From NCBI RefSeq assembly GCF_003086295.3, contig NC_092045.1, forward strand, positions 27,694,022 to 27,758,021: 64,000 nucleotides of DNA, in the 5' to 3' direction. The position numbers and the translations under genes are program-made. The stretch comes from Arachis hypogaea. Lineage: Eukaryota; Streptophyta; Magnoliopsida; Fabales; Fabaceae. Shown here in pieces: positions 21,924-35,646 of the stretch; the stretch's first letter is position 1, and every line of letters starts with the position of its first letter. Under the pieces are notes generated by a model. It saw only the letters and a program-made list of their open reading frames with translations. It was not told the origin of the DNA and searched no databases.

Positions 21924-22489
21924 CTGTGAATGCAAGGAAGAAAGTAATTTGAACTTGGAAAAATCAGACAAATATTCAAATACGATTAATTAGGCTAGAG
22001 AAAAAATGCAGTATCTAATAGCATAAAATTAATCTAAAATTGCTAAAAGTCAGCATAACAAACACAAATTTCCATTGACCCAAACCGAGAATGAGTTATC
22101 ACCCCATCCATGGCAAAGAACACCACAAATAAAATTCAATTCGAAATTTGATATTTATAAAATAAACAAAAACTCTCTAATATTATCCTAATTGAATAAT
22201 ACAAACCGATTCAAAATCTTTATTGAAAAATAATATTTAAAACAAATACAAATTAAATTTGAGGTAGAATATGTAAAACCTAGATAAATGATATATATTT
22301 AATTGCATAAAAATGTGTATCGTGTCAAGATTTATCATACTGGCTTGAGTCTATTCGATATTATGTGTGAAAAAGCTTAGATAGTAGGAACGATGAGAAA
22401 AAATATTTAGAATAGAAACCCAGACACTTATTTTAAAGGTTTTAGTTCAAGATAGGGCCAATGGATGAAAAATCACAAACTGGTCCATG
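21924..22489. other. Breakpoint region and single-copy DNA, no gene seen
   Basis: Block A similarity stops at 22024 and AT-rich single-copy sequence follows. No feature supported. Confidence 0.5.
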
Positions 22490-25140
22490 TTAGGCCCAAG
22501 CCCAAGGTTTATAATCCTTTCACCCTTTACATTTCAACACTCTCTCCCTCATTAACACAAACAAATTTGGCACAAAAAGAGAAGAGAGGAAGAAAGTGGT
22601 GCCCTAAAGTCACTATTCACACCCACACAAAAATCCACATAACTTTCAATCCATAACTCCAATCGAAGACCTGTTTGCCATCTCGTCGTGTTCTTTGATT
22701 CTATACTACTTTTGCGATAAGTACTCCCAATAACCTTGAGCCACTTTTGAGTTTCCCTTCTATTTCACGTTTTGGGTATGTGAATATTGAAGTATTGTGA
22801 TTTTGATGCTTTAGGAGAAGTTCAAGTACAATATCTAGCAAAGTTTTGATCTAAGATTGAGTGGTACAAGGTAAGAAAGCTCAATCCTTTTACTATCCCT
22901 AATTTTGAGTGAAACCCTAGTATGATTGTTGTATAATTGGTGTAGTTAGATTATATGGAGTAGCTTAGCTTGTCAGTTGTTTTGGTGCGTGGTTGGGTGC
23001 TCGGAGTAATCATGGAGCTTTCATTAGAGCTTAATTTGGCCAGAAAGAAAAGGACTCAAAGGTTGAAAATCGCCATCATTAAGGTATGGGTTTTAGTTTC
23101 GAGTAGGCATTATGCAAAGTTATGTAAAAAACTAGGTTAATTGCCTTAGGATAGGATTGAATGAAAATAGTTGGTTGAAGATTGAATAATTGTTATGATA
23201 TAGTGTGAAATTGAGAAATGAATATGCTTGAGCTATTTATGTATTGTGCTTGGATAAATGTTGTGATGGATTGCCTTTGAGAGACCTTGATATGAAAATT
23301 TGGGCCAGAGGTCATGATAGGGTAAGGTATCCCCTATTTGATAAGTAATAATAAGTGTGTAAGTGCCATGTGACAAATTGTGGTTGAAATAATGAGTTTG
23401 GATTAATGATTGATGAGTTGTGATTGTTGTTGTGAATGTATATTTTGATAGTTTATGTTATACAAGTCGAAAGTGGGTTGATTAGGTTTGAATGAGTAGG
23501 AGGTGATTGAGTATTGAGAAATATGTGTTGTGGGTGTCTAGAAGTGGTATGTAATGATTTGAAATGAGGTAAATTGGAGATTTGAAAAATGACAATATGC
23601 ATATTTTTGGTAAAAATGGGTTTTTGACCAATTTTGATGGGCTATAACTCAGTGCTCGGAGTTCAGAATTTGATAAAGTTTGTCTTACATTAAAGGTAAT
23701 GATGAGAGCTTGAAAACAGTTTAAGAATGAACGAAAATGGATAATTGTCGCAAAAGTTATAGGCATTTGAAATCTGATCTAAAAATATGATATTGCAGAC
23801 TTTGCAGAAAAAATACCGGAATTTTAGCCTGTGTGCGCACACACAAGGCGCACAAGTCAGAACGGGTGCAAAGACTCGTGCGTACGCGCACCAAGGAGAT
23901 TTTACAAGTCGTGCATACGTATGAGGCGATGCGTACGAACGAGATAGGAATGACATTCTGATTGGTGCGTACACACAAGGTGATGTATATGTACAGGTCC
24001 TATTTTATAGAAGAAACTCTATTTTTGACCGTTTGGCTTTTCTGGCAAGCTTGTAGACCCTCTGTAAACCCTATTTGAGGTATGATTACTTATTTTTAAG
24101 CTCTAGATAAAGTGAGGCTAAGTCTAATAAATTTAAGTTTGAGTATTGAACAAAAAAGAGTTGTGATTAATGAATCTAAAGGTTATGAAATTGATTAAAG
24201 ACCTTAACTGATTATTATTTGAATGACTGAAATGGCAAGGTCCGAGTGTTATCCCACTTGCGTGTTGATTTGATAAACTATTTTGACACACTCCGTGGAT
24301 GCGATGTGATGTGGGGACGTCGATGCGTATCGCCCACATTCTCTCGGATGAAAGGTGAGACGACACTCTCCATTGAGATAATGGTACCATGATTTATTAA
24401 TTTTTTTCTCCTAAGAATGCAAACCGAGAGACTAATCTGTGAGATGCCAAGCGGATTTTATGTCGGGTTTGTCATAATAACCCACACGTGAGCTCATGGC
24501 CATGGGACATATATGCACCATGTGTATCTATCTATGATTATTTGGGTGTGCATATTGTACTTGGATTGCCTATGTGAATAATTTATCTTAAGTGCTAATT
24601 GTCATATTTGTTGTAATTGCTCTTGTTTGTGTTTGAACCTTATTACTTGTGCTTGCTACTATTTAACTGAGTATTGAATCAAATGATTTGAGATGCTGAG
24701 ATATGTTGTGAAGGAATGAGGTTTTGGGACATTGAAATAACTGAGAACTTAGCATATTTACCCCCATTTGGATTTAGCAAAATCCTAGGCTTGAATCTTG
24801 TATGTTTGGAGCCTAGGATTTCCTAGTGGGTTTGCGTAGTTTTACATCGTCTCTATTTGGAACTATTAGCCTACTGGAAACCTTCGGGTTCTCACCCGTT
24901 GTGGATTTTGTTGTTTTCAGATGCAGGACATGACACACTCTATTGAGCGTGTTGGAATCTCTTTGGAAAGCGAATACTCTTTTGCATTTTATATCTAGTA
25001 TAGTTATGCTCTACTTTTTTATATGTATTTGTATCTCCTTCTTAGAGGTTGATTTTGGAGAAGCAGGATTGTATTTTGGTTATACTTTTGTTTTGTAATA
25101 CTTTCTAGCCGACCTTTTCTTTATAATATATATATATATT
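22490..25140 (+). mobile_element. Probable degenerate LTR (solo LTR) of a plant retrotransposon
   Basis: No long frames, but several traits of large plant Ty3/gypsy LTRs: TGTTAGGCCCAAGCCCAAGG at the left, a G+C-richer CpG-containing patch (23825-24000) and a right part with AACCTTCGGGTTCTCACCCG followed by TTTTCAGATGCAGGACATGA, a phrase I associate with such LTRs. No primer site, purine tract or partner LTR was found, and the ends are not sharp. It could instead be an old non-coding transcript region. Confidence 0.4.
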
Positions 25141-25346
25141 ATATATTAATAAAATAAATTTATTTTAGCAATTTAATTATGTGAGATATAAAAGTTATGT
25201 AATAATTAGTGTGAATTGTTAATCTCTAAATATATAGACAATATAATAAAATTTCTAATGAAAAAAGTCTATTTTGATAATCTAACCATATAAGATATAA
25301 AATGTTAGGTTTAAGTTATCTATTTTCAAATATATATAAATAATAT
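25141..25346. other. AT-rich spacer
   Basis: Contains a weak direct repeat (AGATATAAAA-GTTA contexts at ~25180 and ~25300). Nothing coding. Confidence 0.4.
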
Positions 25347-25351
25347 GATGA

Positions 25352-26004
25352 GCAGAGGCGGATTTAGGGGAGGACCAGCATGTGCCATGCCCCTAAATTT
25401 TTAAAACTTAAAATATATTTAATATAATATTTAAAAACTTTATGAATATACTTTCTAGTTCAATGGTTAAAAGAAGGTATTTTATACTTCAAAGCATGGT
25501 TTCAAATTCTATATTATGCATTTTAAATTTATTTTCTTTTGTTCTTTTAATTTTTTTCTTTGTAATTCTTCTATCTATTATTATATAAAAATACTTTAGT
25601 TTTTATAATAATTTCTAATTGAATATAATAAGAAAATATATACATAAAAATAAATTAAATTAAATTTTTAATTTTTATAATATTAAAATCAAAATATATT
25701 AAGCAAATTATTTATTAATATGAATATATCTTATATATTATATTTATTAATTTATTTTAAATACATATATTAAAAGTATTAGAGAAACAAATTTATATTA
25801 TTTATGTTATATCTTCTATAATAAAGATAAAAATTAGAATTTTATGAAAAAAATTTTTGGTATAAATGATTCTTTTTTTAAATTAATTTTAATTTAAAAT
25901 AATATTAAAATATAGAATTATTTTTTTTATTAATAATTTTAATATGATGCTTTTAATTTTTTTATTTCCAATCTCCTCTTTATAAAATTTCTGGATCCGT
26001 CACA
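25352..26004. mobile_element. MITE-like element with short imperfect terminal inverted repeats
   Basis: Left end GCAGAGGCGGATTTAG and right end CTGGATCCGTCACA pair as imperfect inverted repeats around the shared GCGGAT/ATCCGT core. The 653-bp element is flanked on both sides by GATGA (25347-25351 and 26005-26009). The CAGAGGCGGAT start is common among plant non-autonomous DNA elements. The interior is very AT-rich with no coding; superfamily not assigned. Confidence 0.5.
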
Positions 26005-26009
26005 GATGA

Positions 26010-27289
26010 AATTTTTAATAAAATAAATTTATTTTGATAAGAAGTTAGTTTATTTTGATAAGAGATATAAGAGGTTAGCCTTTCTAAAAAAAACGATGTT
26101 ATGCACCAATAAATTATACAGTGTCCGTGGGCTAGAGATTAAAAACACATAATTATTCATCTAAATGTCGAAACAAATTCAACATCCATTTAAAAGTGAA
26201 AATAAGGATGCATGCATCAATCAAGTGAGCTTTTTAGTTTACAGCTTTCAATTTCGAGAGACAGAGCAAACTGAATAAGGAATTTAATATAAAATAAAAA
26301 AATATGATTAAAAACTTGCACTTGGGTCTTTCATGCACATAAGAATATAATGGTTTGGAGTAAATGGTGATTTTATTTTATTCGTAATTACAGGACGATT
26401 AAACAGCGATAATATATTATGAAGATTAAAGATGGATCGGTTCTGCAAAATTGAATTTATGCAGTGTTGATGAGGCAGCAGGGACAGCTGCTACAAAAAA
26501 CCATATTTACTTCAATTTTCTTTCGACTTTGGTCATAGAAGACGATAGAAGGGATCAGGGACTATTCTCTTTTCACTTTTTCATTTTCTCTCAAAAAATT
26601 CTAATACGTACTAAAATTCACTAAATGATGTAATTAATTAAGGGCAATTTAGTTCCCTGATTTTTCACTTTTTTTTTTTGGTGTCTAAGTTTTTCACTTT
26701 GTTAACACTAGTAATCAACGTGCTTGTTTATTTGTATTTTTAATACCTTAGAATAGAAGATATTAAAAAATAAAAATTAAATATAAAACAGAAACATGGG
26801 TATCTTTTAAATTTATGTAGGTATTATTTTTTTAATTTAAAATCAAGATTAATAAATTGTACAACTTATTATAGAAAGTTGAAAAATAGAAAATGATAAT
26901 TTTAGAATTAGTAAAAATTAAAACTACTATGGTGTGTGACGTTTGACCAATTTAGTTATTATTCTCATTATTGCTGAATTATTGTTAAATTTTGTTTACC
27001 ATAAGAATGTAGCATACATCTTCAACAACAGCTATGCGTTACATTATATATCTAATATATCTAATATAAACGTCTTTTTATGTAAGAATTTTTATTAATT
27101 TTAAATAAAAAGTCGTAGCAATTTTGTCTTGATTTATGCTGCAATTTTATTTATTTTAATTTAGAATAATATGAGCAAGAAATAAAAACCAAACATTGAA
27201 TCATTTGATTATACACAGAAAGTATGATATTATTATGTTATAAATTATTAAAAAATTTAACTAGTTAAGCCGAAGTATATGAATGCTTC
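26010..27289. other. AT-rich intergenic DNA, no gene seen
   Basis: No frames, RNA genes or clear repeats found in either strand. Confidence 0.5.
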
Positions 27290-29641
27290 TGATCCGTCAC
27301 CTTATAACTCAATCTTTTTTATACATTATGAGTTATAACTCGGCGTTAACTATCATTCATTCTTTTGCTTGTAACTGACTCCTTCATTACCGACTTAATG
27401 ACCATCATTTCTATCTTAATGACCAAACGGTCATAACATCAATTCTATTCATCAATTTTATGCCTATAAAAAGAACCTTCTATATCTAATCTCAATAATA
27501 CAGGATACAGAATACATTCTATATTCATAGAATTATTATAAACACAACATAACACATGATAACTTTCATTTCATGTCTTACATTCTATATTCATAGAATT
27601 ATTATATACCTCTTAAACATTTACTGACTTGAGCGTCGGAGTGTCTTTTGCAGGTACCCACCCCCTTGTTCTCTCCTTGCCGACGTATAACTCATCCCGA
27701 CGAGAAGCTTAAAGACATTCATCGACGGACGAGCTATACACCGGCCAAACTCAGCAAGAACAATTGGCGTCGTCTGTGGGGACGAGTAAAATCATTCCCA
27801 CTCCCCTTAGGTTCATAAAACTTGATTTATATTCAAATTTTTGAACCAATCTCAACAATCTTGTTTAAGATTTTAATACCTCTTATCAAATTTTAATCTA
27901 TCGTAACTTTTTATAAAGTATATACTTTATACATTCAAATTGCTTCATTTTTACGTATCATAATATTCCACATCTCATAATCGATTAATGAACCAATCCG
28001 AGAATAAGCTCGGCTTTCAATCAATCCAAAACGAACTCGATTTTCAATCAATCCGAGCATAAATTCACTTATCAAATTTGCTTTTTTTTTTCAAAGTTCT
28101 CTATTTACACAAGTAAAATTATATATTTTATTCAACATAGTTTTACATTTATATTTTGAGTAACTAATACTTACTGATTTATTAGTTATATTCAAACCTC
28201 AACATATGTTCTATACAATAATGATATATAACAACCATGTCAATTGCATTTTTATTTCATTATGTATTATATTCTATTGCTTAATAATTTTATTTATACA
28301 ATTAAATGACAATAATGATGAGTTTAAATCTTAAAATTGGATACTATCAAAAAATTAATTATATATCAATTGTATATAACTGTTACACTATTCACTTTAT
28401 GCTATTAAATTTTATGTTACTATTTGTTTAATGTAGAAAATTAAACAGGCAATTTATTATTATTGCACAAAGAATATCTCTCGTCATACTGTAACTACTA
28501 GAAACATTATACTAAATGTATAATTCAATAACTGTTATCTTATTGCTTTATTATCAAATTAAAGCATGTCCTACAAAACAAAATTCAGATATTCACATTT
28601 GGCATGTATGACATTCATATATGTCGTCTTCTTCTCTACAATTATCAACTTTCAAGGTATATATTTTTTTTTACTTTGAACTATTTTACTTTTATAATAT
28701 ATATTATTCAATATATGTTGCGACTTTATACCTATTCATTTTCTCAATTTATCTTATTCATGTCAAACATTCACTATAAATTGTAAATATTCAATAACTA
28801 ATTGCTTTGAGCAAGAAATTTATCAATAAGTTGTTGTGGGCTGGAAAAATTCCCAAGACAATTAACCATTATATCCTTGGATCATACAATCGATTCCGTC
28901 AATGGATATCTATCTCTGAACTTTTCAGTTCATATACAATCAAATGCTAAAATTGTTCTTAAGCGGAAAAGTATCCCCCACACAACTATCTTGATTGAAC
29001 GACTCTTATCACTCAATTATTTTTTGAATAAGTGCCGACATAATAACCCGACTAAGCTTGGGGGCTCACCATATCATTATTCACTCATCTTTTAACCGAG
29101 TTATAACTCATTTTTATTTTCTAAGCTTAGCCTGGATCATATGATCGGCGGACAAAGCTTGGGGGCTGTGATCCGTCACCTTATAACTCAATCTTTATTA
29201 TACATTATGAGTTATAACTCGGCGTTAACTATCATTCATTCTTTTGCTTGTAACTGACACCTTCATTACCGACTTAATGACCATCATTTCTATCTTAATG
29301 ACCAAACGGTCATAACATCAATTCTATTCATCAATTTTATGCCTATAAAAAGAACCTTCTATATCTAATCTCAATAATACAGGATACAGAATACATTCTA
29401 TATTCATAGAATTATTATAAACACAACATAACACATGATAACTTTCATTTCATGTCTTACATTCTATATTCATAGAATTATTATATACCTCTTAAACATT
29501 TACTGACTTGAGCGTCGAAGTGTCTTTTGCAGGTACCCACCCCCTTATTCTCTCCTTGCCGACGTATAACTCATCTCGACGAGAAGCTTGAAGACATTCA
29601 TCGACGGACGAGCTATACACCGGCCAAACTCAGCAAGAACA
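27290..29641 (+). mobile_element. Complete non-coding (non-autonomous) LTR retrotransposon
   Basis: 5' LTR 27290-27762 and 3' LTR 29169-29641 are both 473 bp, start TGATCCGTCACC, end AAGAACA and differ at about six positions by eye. After the 5' LTR comes ATTGGCGTCGTCTGTGGGGA, a primer-binding-site-like sequence; before the 3' LTR is a purine tract AAGCTTGGGGGC. Flanks GCTTC/ACTTC look like a 5-bp target duplication with one mismatch. The 1.4-kb interior has no gag or pol, only frames under 75 codons, so mobility would need proteins in trans. The LTRs contain CCTATAAAAAG, a TATA box, at 27472 and 29351. Confidence 0.88.
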
Positions 29642-30004
<363 letters not shown>

Positions 30005-30659
30005 CAATTTAACGTATTTGACAATAATTTTGTTAATATTTTTTGTTTGATATTGTAAATTTGTCATTCTATTTTACAATCATGTTCAAATGTTCTAACT
30101 CTATTTGTTCATAAACACTGTAGCTAGCAATGAATTCAAGAGACTGAATTTTATTGAGTGTAAATTGCGGTAGGAAAATAGCAGTTTGTACTTTAGAAGA
30201 GTTTAAACGTAAAACACAATAAGATAGGACGAATTATGTGAAAATAAGTGAACTCCAATAGAAATGTAATCGTTTACATAGATATATAATTGCACACATA
30301 TGATGAAAAGAACTATATTATATATTCGCAAACCAAATCTTTTTCATATATATAGTTATTATTTGTTACTATGCTTTTGTGTTTGAAAATAGAAAAATAC
30401 TCTCATAAAATATATAAAAAAATAGCAGTATATGATGAAAAATATTAAATAAATACTAAGAAAAAAAGGCATGTCACCACACTTTTTTTTATTACGTTTC
30501 AAAAGTTTGGCTGAAAGAGATCAATAGCCATGATTTTATGAGTTCTAAAAATATTGGCAACTATATTCTTTGCTATATGCATGATATTAAGATTGTGTCT
30601 TGATGGGTTATATTCTTTTCTATATGCAAATATTATAATTGTCACTAAAATCTTTTAGT

Positions 30660-30771
30660 AACAAAGTATAAGATGGCTAATGTCTAATTGCCGATAAATG
30701 TATTAGTAGCTATTATTATTGCTGCTAAGAACAAAATAAATTATTGCTAAAAATAATTTTTCTTGTACTGG
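30660..30771 (-). mobile_element. CACTA-like terminal fragment (block B)
   Basis: On the minus strand it begins CCAGTACAAGAAAAATTATT, resembling the CACTACAAGAAAA ends of plant CACTA elements, followed by TAGC/GCTA-rich subterminal repeats (TTAGCAGCAATAATAATAGC). No partner end was found. Copied at 37580-37690. Confidence 0.35.
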
Positions 30772-30841
30772 TCTGTATAATAAAAAAAAACTTCAAATAT
30801 ATTATGTAATTTCTAAAATTAAGAGTTGTCTAAATAATTTG

Positions 30842-31764
30842 ATTAAAAAAATGCTCTATAATGTTATTTTTAAATTAGTCATTCACTAACGGTATCCGCC
30901 TATTGATTAAGAATAATATATGTAAAGAAAAAGTTGTGACTTCTAATATGACAAACACATCTCCCAATCCAACAAAAAAAAAAACATATCAAACGAAATT
31001 TTTATTACCTTAAATAAAAAAATTAAAAACTTTTTCAGGTATCTCCCAAAAATTTTTATATTGTTATTTTTAAATTAGTCAATCAAAACCGATATCTAGC
31101 TATTGATCAATACCAATATATGTAAACAAAAACTATGACTTCTAATATGACAAACACATCTCTCAATCCAACAAGAGAAACATGTCAAACCAAGTTTTTT
31201 CACCTTAAATAAAAAAACTAAAGTTTTTCAGGTATGACTAAAAAAAAGTATTTCACATAAACGTTCTGTCAAAAGTCGAAACACATCATTTTCTCTCTTA
31301 CAACTACAAATGCGTAAATTAGAAATTTAGAATTGCTATGTAATCTTGGACTCTACCAAAATTTGATCACTGGAAAACAATATCAATAGAGATAACCATA
31401 ATTTTTTCTTTTTCAAATGGATTGGATAGTCTCCAATCCTAGACATTACAAATTTACTCACACCACACTAACACACACAATACTTAAGAGTTTTATCCAC
31501 TATTTGACTTAGCCAAATTTTCAACCATTATAAACTCACTCACACCACACTTTCACACATGCAGGTTTTGAATCATTACAAATTCATTCACACCACACTC
31601 GTTGATACACACAATATTCAAGGATTCTATCCACTACTTGGCCTAGCCAAGTCTGGAACTCGAGTACACTTGTTACAGGATATACATGACCACCATCAGA
31701 TTAAAGTCTGGCTTGAAGATGATGTTAAAAAGTTAATCTTAGTGGACTAATAATATCAAAAACA
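30842..31764. other. Non-coding 3' flank of OCT pseudogene (block B)
   Basis: Counterpart of 1-921, including the diverged ~190-bp direct repeat and the 60-codon open frame (here extended to 63 codons at 31559-31750). Confidence 0.6.
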
Positions 31765-31873
31765 TCAAACAAGCCCAGCTTCCAACCCAGAGAATGTATC
31801 ATACAGTGGTTGATTCAAAGTTTTTGGCAAATAAAATGCAAATGTGCCACCTACAATCCCACACAAAGCAAAC
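31765..31873 (-). pseudogene. OCT4-like: OCT4-like C-terminal exon (block B)
   Basis: Same FYLPKTLNQPLYDT exon as at 922-1030, ending in TGA at 31765 and cut by the TRIM LTR at 31874. Confidence 0.78.
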
Positions 31874-33098
31874 TGTTAGGCCACCATGGGGAGCTCTTAA
31901 CAACCGGAGAGATTTTGGAGTGAAATCAAGTGAGAGAATATAAAATGAGAAGGCATCACATCCAACTCAAAACCTTAAGGTAGTAAATTAATGGTTTTTC
32001 ATCTTATAAACTCCTCAATCTTCCTTGCTTTCTTCAATGTGGGACTAATTTCACTTCTCCTCATGCTTCAACATTAACAATCCCCCCTCAAGTGTGAGTC
32101 TCCACATCAAGCAACAACACCTCTCTACCTCCTCCACACATATGAGTATTTGTTTATCATACCGCAGAGACGCTGCCCGAACCACTTTTGAACCAAACCG
32201 ATTAATCATCAACTCTGATACCATTTGTTGGACTACCGTGGGGAGCTCTTTAACCACCAAAGAGATTTCGGAGAGGAATAAAGTGAGATAACATAAGATA
32301 AGAAGACAACACATCCAACTCAAAACCTTAAGGTAGTAAATTATTAGGTCTCTTATCTTATAAACTCCTCACTCTTCCTTGCTTTATCAATGTGGGACTA
32401 ATTTCACTACTCCTCACACTTGCAACATTAGCAATCTCTCCCTCAAGTGTAAGATTCCACATCAAGAAACAACTCTCCTCTAGCTCCTCCAAACATATGA
32501 GTATTTGTCCATCACACCGCCGCACCACACAGTGGGACACGCTGTCTGGACCACCTTTGCCAGGAAGACTTTCGATGCTTCACCTTGAATGCTCCTTAAA
32601 TCAGACCGATTAACCATCAGCTCTGATACTACTTGTTGGGCTACCGTGGGGAGCTCTTAACAACCAGAGAGATTTTGGAGAGAAATCAAGGAGAGAACAT
32701 AAAATGAGAAGACACCACATCCAACTCAAAACCTTAAGATAGTAAATTAATCGGTCCCTCATCTTATAAACTCCTTACTCTTTCTTGCTTTCTTCAATGT
32801 AGGACTAATTTCAATACTCCTCACACTTGCAATATTAACAATCTCCTCCTCAAGTGTGAGTTTCCATATCAAATAACGAATCCCCTCTAGCTCTTCCATA
32901 CATATGAGTATTTGTCCATCACACCGCCGCACCTCACTGCATGACACGCCGTTTGAACCACCTTTGTCGGAAAGACTTTCAATGCTTCACCATGAATACT
33001 CCTTCAACCAGACCGATTAACTATCAGGTCAGATACCACTTGTTGGGCCGCTTTGGGGAGCTCTTCACCACCTGGAAGACTTCGGAGAGGAATCAAGT
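31874..33098 (-). mobile_element. Tandem TRIM array (block B)
   Basis: LTRs 31874-32079, 32226-32433, 32634-32840 and partial 33041-33098. The first internal segment has lost ~40 bp near 32190 relative to A and C (the GTCGGAAAGACTTTCGATGG part). Confidence 0.83.
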
Positions 33099-33544
33099 GG
33101 TGTCTTTTCATCTTATGTTATCTCACTTGATTTCTCTCTAAAGTCTCTCCGGTGGTTAAAAGCTCCCCACGGTGACCCAACAAGTGGTATCAAAGCCGAT
33201 GGTTAATTGTTCTCGTTTAAGAAGTATTCAATGTGAAGCATCGAAAGTCTTCCCAGTAAAGATAGTCTGGGCGGCGTGTTCCGCGGTGTGGTGCAGCGAT
33301 GTGATGGACAAATACTCATAAGTGTGGAGGAGCTAGAGGAGAGTTGTTGCTTGATGTGGAGACTCACACTTAAGGGAGAGATTGTTAATGTTACAAGTGT
33401 TAGAAGTTGTGAAATTAGTCCCACATTGAAGAAAGAAACAAAGAGTTAGGAGTTTATAAAATGAGAGACCCAATAACTTAGTTCCTTAAGGTTTTGAGTT
33501 GGATGTGGTGTCTTCTCATCTTATGTTATCTCACTTAATTCCTC
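33099..33544 (+). mobile_element. Head-to-head TRIM (block B)
   Basis: Partial LTR to 33182, primer site variant at 33185, LTR from 33383 truncated at the OCT exon. Its purine tract reads TTAAGGGAGAG instead of TTGAGGGAGAG. Confidence 0.8.
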
Positions 33545-34509
33545 ACCACTGTGGGGAACAACTCTGCCGTGTAGATAAACAATAAGTTGTAAGTTACCAC
33601 CATCCCAAATATCTCCAAAATACCACACACCATTCTAATTAACTTCCACACTCCAACATTCCTCAATAAACTATCTAACAAACAAAATAAACCACTGAAG
33701 CACATTGTCCCTATTGCCAACGGCTTTCTCCCAAACTTTTTAAACCGCCGTTAACTCATACGCCGATATCTCCGCCACCATATTCAGCGCCACGTTCATG
33801 TGGAGGTTAGTATCAAGATTCACCATGTTCATGCTCAGACCATAGTACACAACATCACAAAAGAAGTTAATTACCACCATTAGAATCAAACTTATTCTAG
33901 TGACTGGAGATCGAAGCACGTCAATGATAGAACCCCCAACTGCATCTTTATTTTCCAAAGGCTTGTTCTTATAAGTCCAGGTTAGTGCTTCTGTTTTTTC
34001 TTCTGCTTCTACTTCGACTTCTTCGTCGAGTGAAAGAAGAACACCACTAGGGAGGTGTTTTTCATTAGTGGAAGCAATGGTGGACATGATTTTCATGGCT
34101 TCAGTTACTCTTCCGCGAACAAGGTACCATCTAGAAGACTGTGAGCGGAAAGGGACAATGAGGATCAAGAAGAGAATGGAGGGGATGGGGGACACAATGT
34201 AAAGCTTGTGCCAAGTTTGGAAGACATAGGCAACGGCGGAGAGGATGGCAATGCCGATGGAGTAGAAGTAGAAGGTGGACATTTCGGCGATGCCACATTT
34301 TTTAGGCCGATAGTATCGGTGGCAAGGACGAATGCACATAGGCCAACGCCACCGGTGCTAAAGTCGGTGAGGTGGCAGAGAATGACGTAGATCCAATAGT
34401 TTGGAAAAAATATTGTGAGGCAAAAAGATGGCGTTTAAGGCACAAATCACCATTAGTGAATCTTTCCTTCTAAGAAAAGAGTCTGACAGGTGACCAAATA
34501 TCCCGGCAC
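33538..34509 (-). pseudogene. OCT4-like: OCT4-like central exon (block B)
   Basis: Same exon as 2735-3705. In addition to the A-copy breaks, one extra A in the run at ~34427 shifts the frame ahead of LNAIFCLTIFFPNYW. Longest open piece 33740-34339 (199 residues), containing MSTFYFYSIGIAILSAV and SSRWYLVRGRVTEAMKIM. Confidence 0.85.
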
Positions 34510-35057
34510 CTGAAAGTACAAATTAATTCTATGATTAAACAACAACAACAATAATAATACTAGTAATAAATCATATTTTACATTGATATTAAAATTACTT
34601 TCATAATTTTGAACCTACATAATTTCTGTTTTTTGTTTGGTTCTTTTTATGAGTATTTTGAATATGCAAGTATATATATTGGAGAAGAATATATTTTGGA
34701 ATTAAGTTTTTAGTTGATGAGAATACTTTTACATTAAGAAAGTGATTAGAATTATTAAAAAAAATCTAATTATATTATGGTATCTTTTATGTAAATTTAA
34801 AAACAAAATATTTTCTATTTTCATTTATTAAAATATTTTGATATTAAATATTATATATATTCTAGGATAGAAAATATTTATTTTTCTAGTAATGCAAATA
34901 TTTTAAGAAAAACACGAAAAATTTATACTTTTTAATTTTAAAATTGGACTAACAATAATATTTTTTAATGTTATCAAAGCTTGGTATGTTTTACTATGAA
35001 ATAGAGTTGGATAATTAGATTTAAGGGTTCACAAATCTAAATGTCAAATTTATAGTA
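34510..35057. other. OCT intron remnant (block B)
   Basis: Counterpart of 3706-4251, AT-rich, no gene. Confidence 0.55.
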
Positions 35058-35645
35058 GGTGTCTTCTCATCTTATGTTACCTCACTTGATTCCTCCCCGA
35101 AGTCTCTCCGATGGTTAAGAACTCCCCACGGTGGCCCAACAAGTGGTATCAGAGCCGATGGTTAATCGGTCTGGTTTAAGGAGTATTAAATGTGAGGCAT
35201 CAAAAGTCTTTCCGGTAATGGTGGTCTGGGCAGCGTGTCCCGCAGTGTGGTGCGACGATGTGATGGACAAATACTAATATGTGTGGAGGAGCTAGAGGGG
35301 AGTTGTTGCTTGATGTGGAGACTCACACTTGAGGGGGAGATTGTTAATATTACAAGTGTTAGGAGTAGTGAAATTAGTCCCACATTAAAGAAAGCAACGA
35401 AGTGAGCAGTTTAAAAGATTAGAAACCCAATAACTTACTACCTTAAGGTTTTGAGTTGGATGTGGTATCTTCTCATCTTATGTTATCTCACTTGATTCCT
35501 CCCCGAAGTCTTTCCGGTGGATAAAGAGCTCCTCGCGGTGACCCAACAAGTGGTATCAGAGCCAATGGTTAATCGGTCTGGTTTAAGGAGTATTCAAGGT
35601 GAAGCGTCGAAAGTCTTCCCGGTCCGAACGGTGTGTCCCGCGATG
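35058..35645 (+). mobile_element. TRIM element in OCT intron (block B)
   Basis: Partial LTR to 35141, primer site at 35144, LTR 35342-35548 (207 bp) preceded by the purine tract TTGAGGGGGAGAT, then a second primer site and internal start fused to an OCT exon piece. Confidence 0.82.
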
Positions 35646-35646
35646 A

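Larger units (their letters stand above)
1..22024. repeat. Segmental duplication block A
   Basis: Collinear with block C: base 1 aligns to 37761 and the alignment runs to ~10400 (C: 48140). It resumes at 19080 (C: 48141) and ends at the shared octamer AATAGCAT (A to 22024, C to 51103), after which the two differ completely. Compared lines show only a few mismatches per 60 bases. The block probably starts upstream of the window. It contains an OCT4-like pseudogene, TRIM elements, a tandem exon-1 array, a satellite array and two fibrillin exons. Its right breakpoint lies in a fibrillin intron. Confidence 0.9.
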
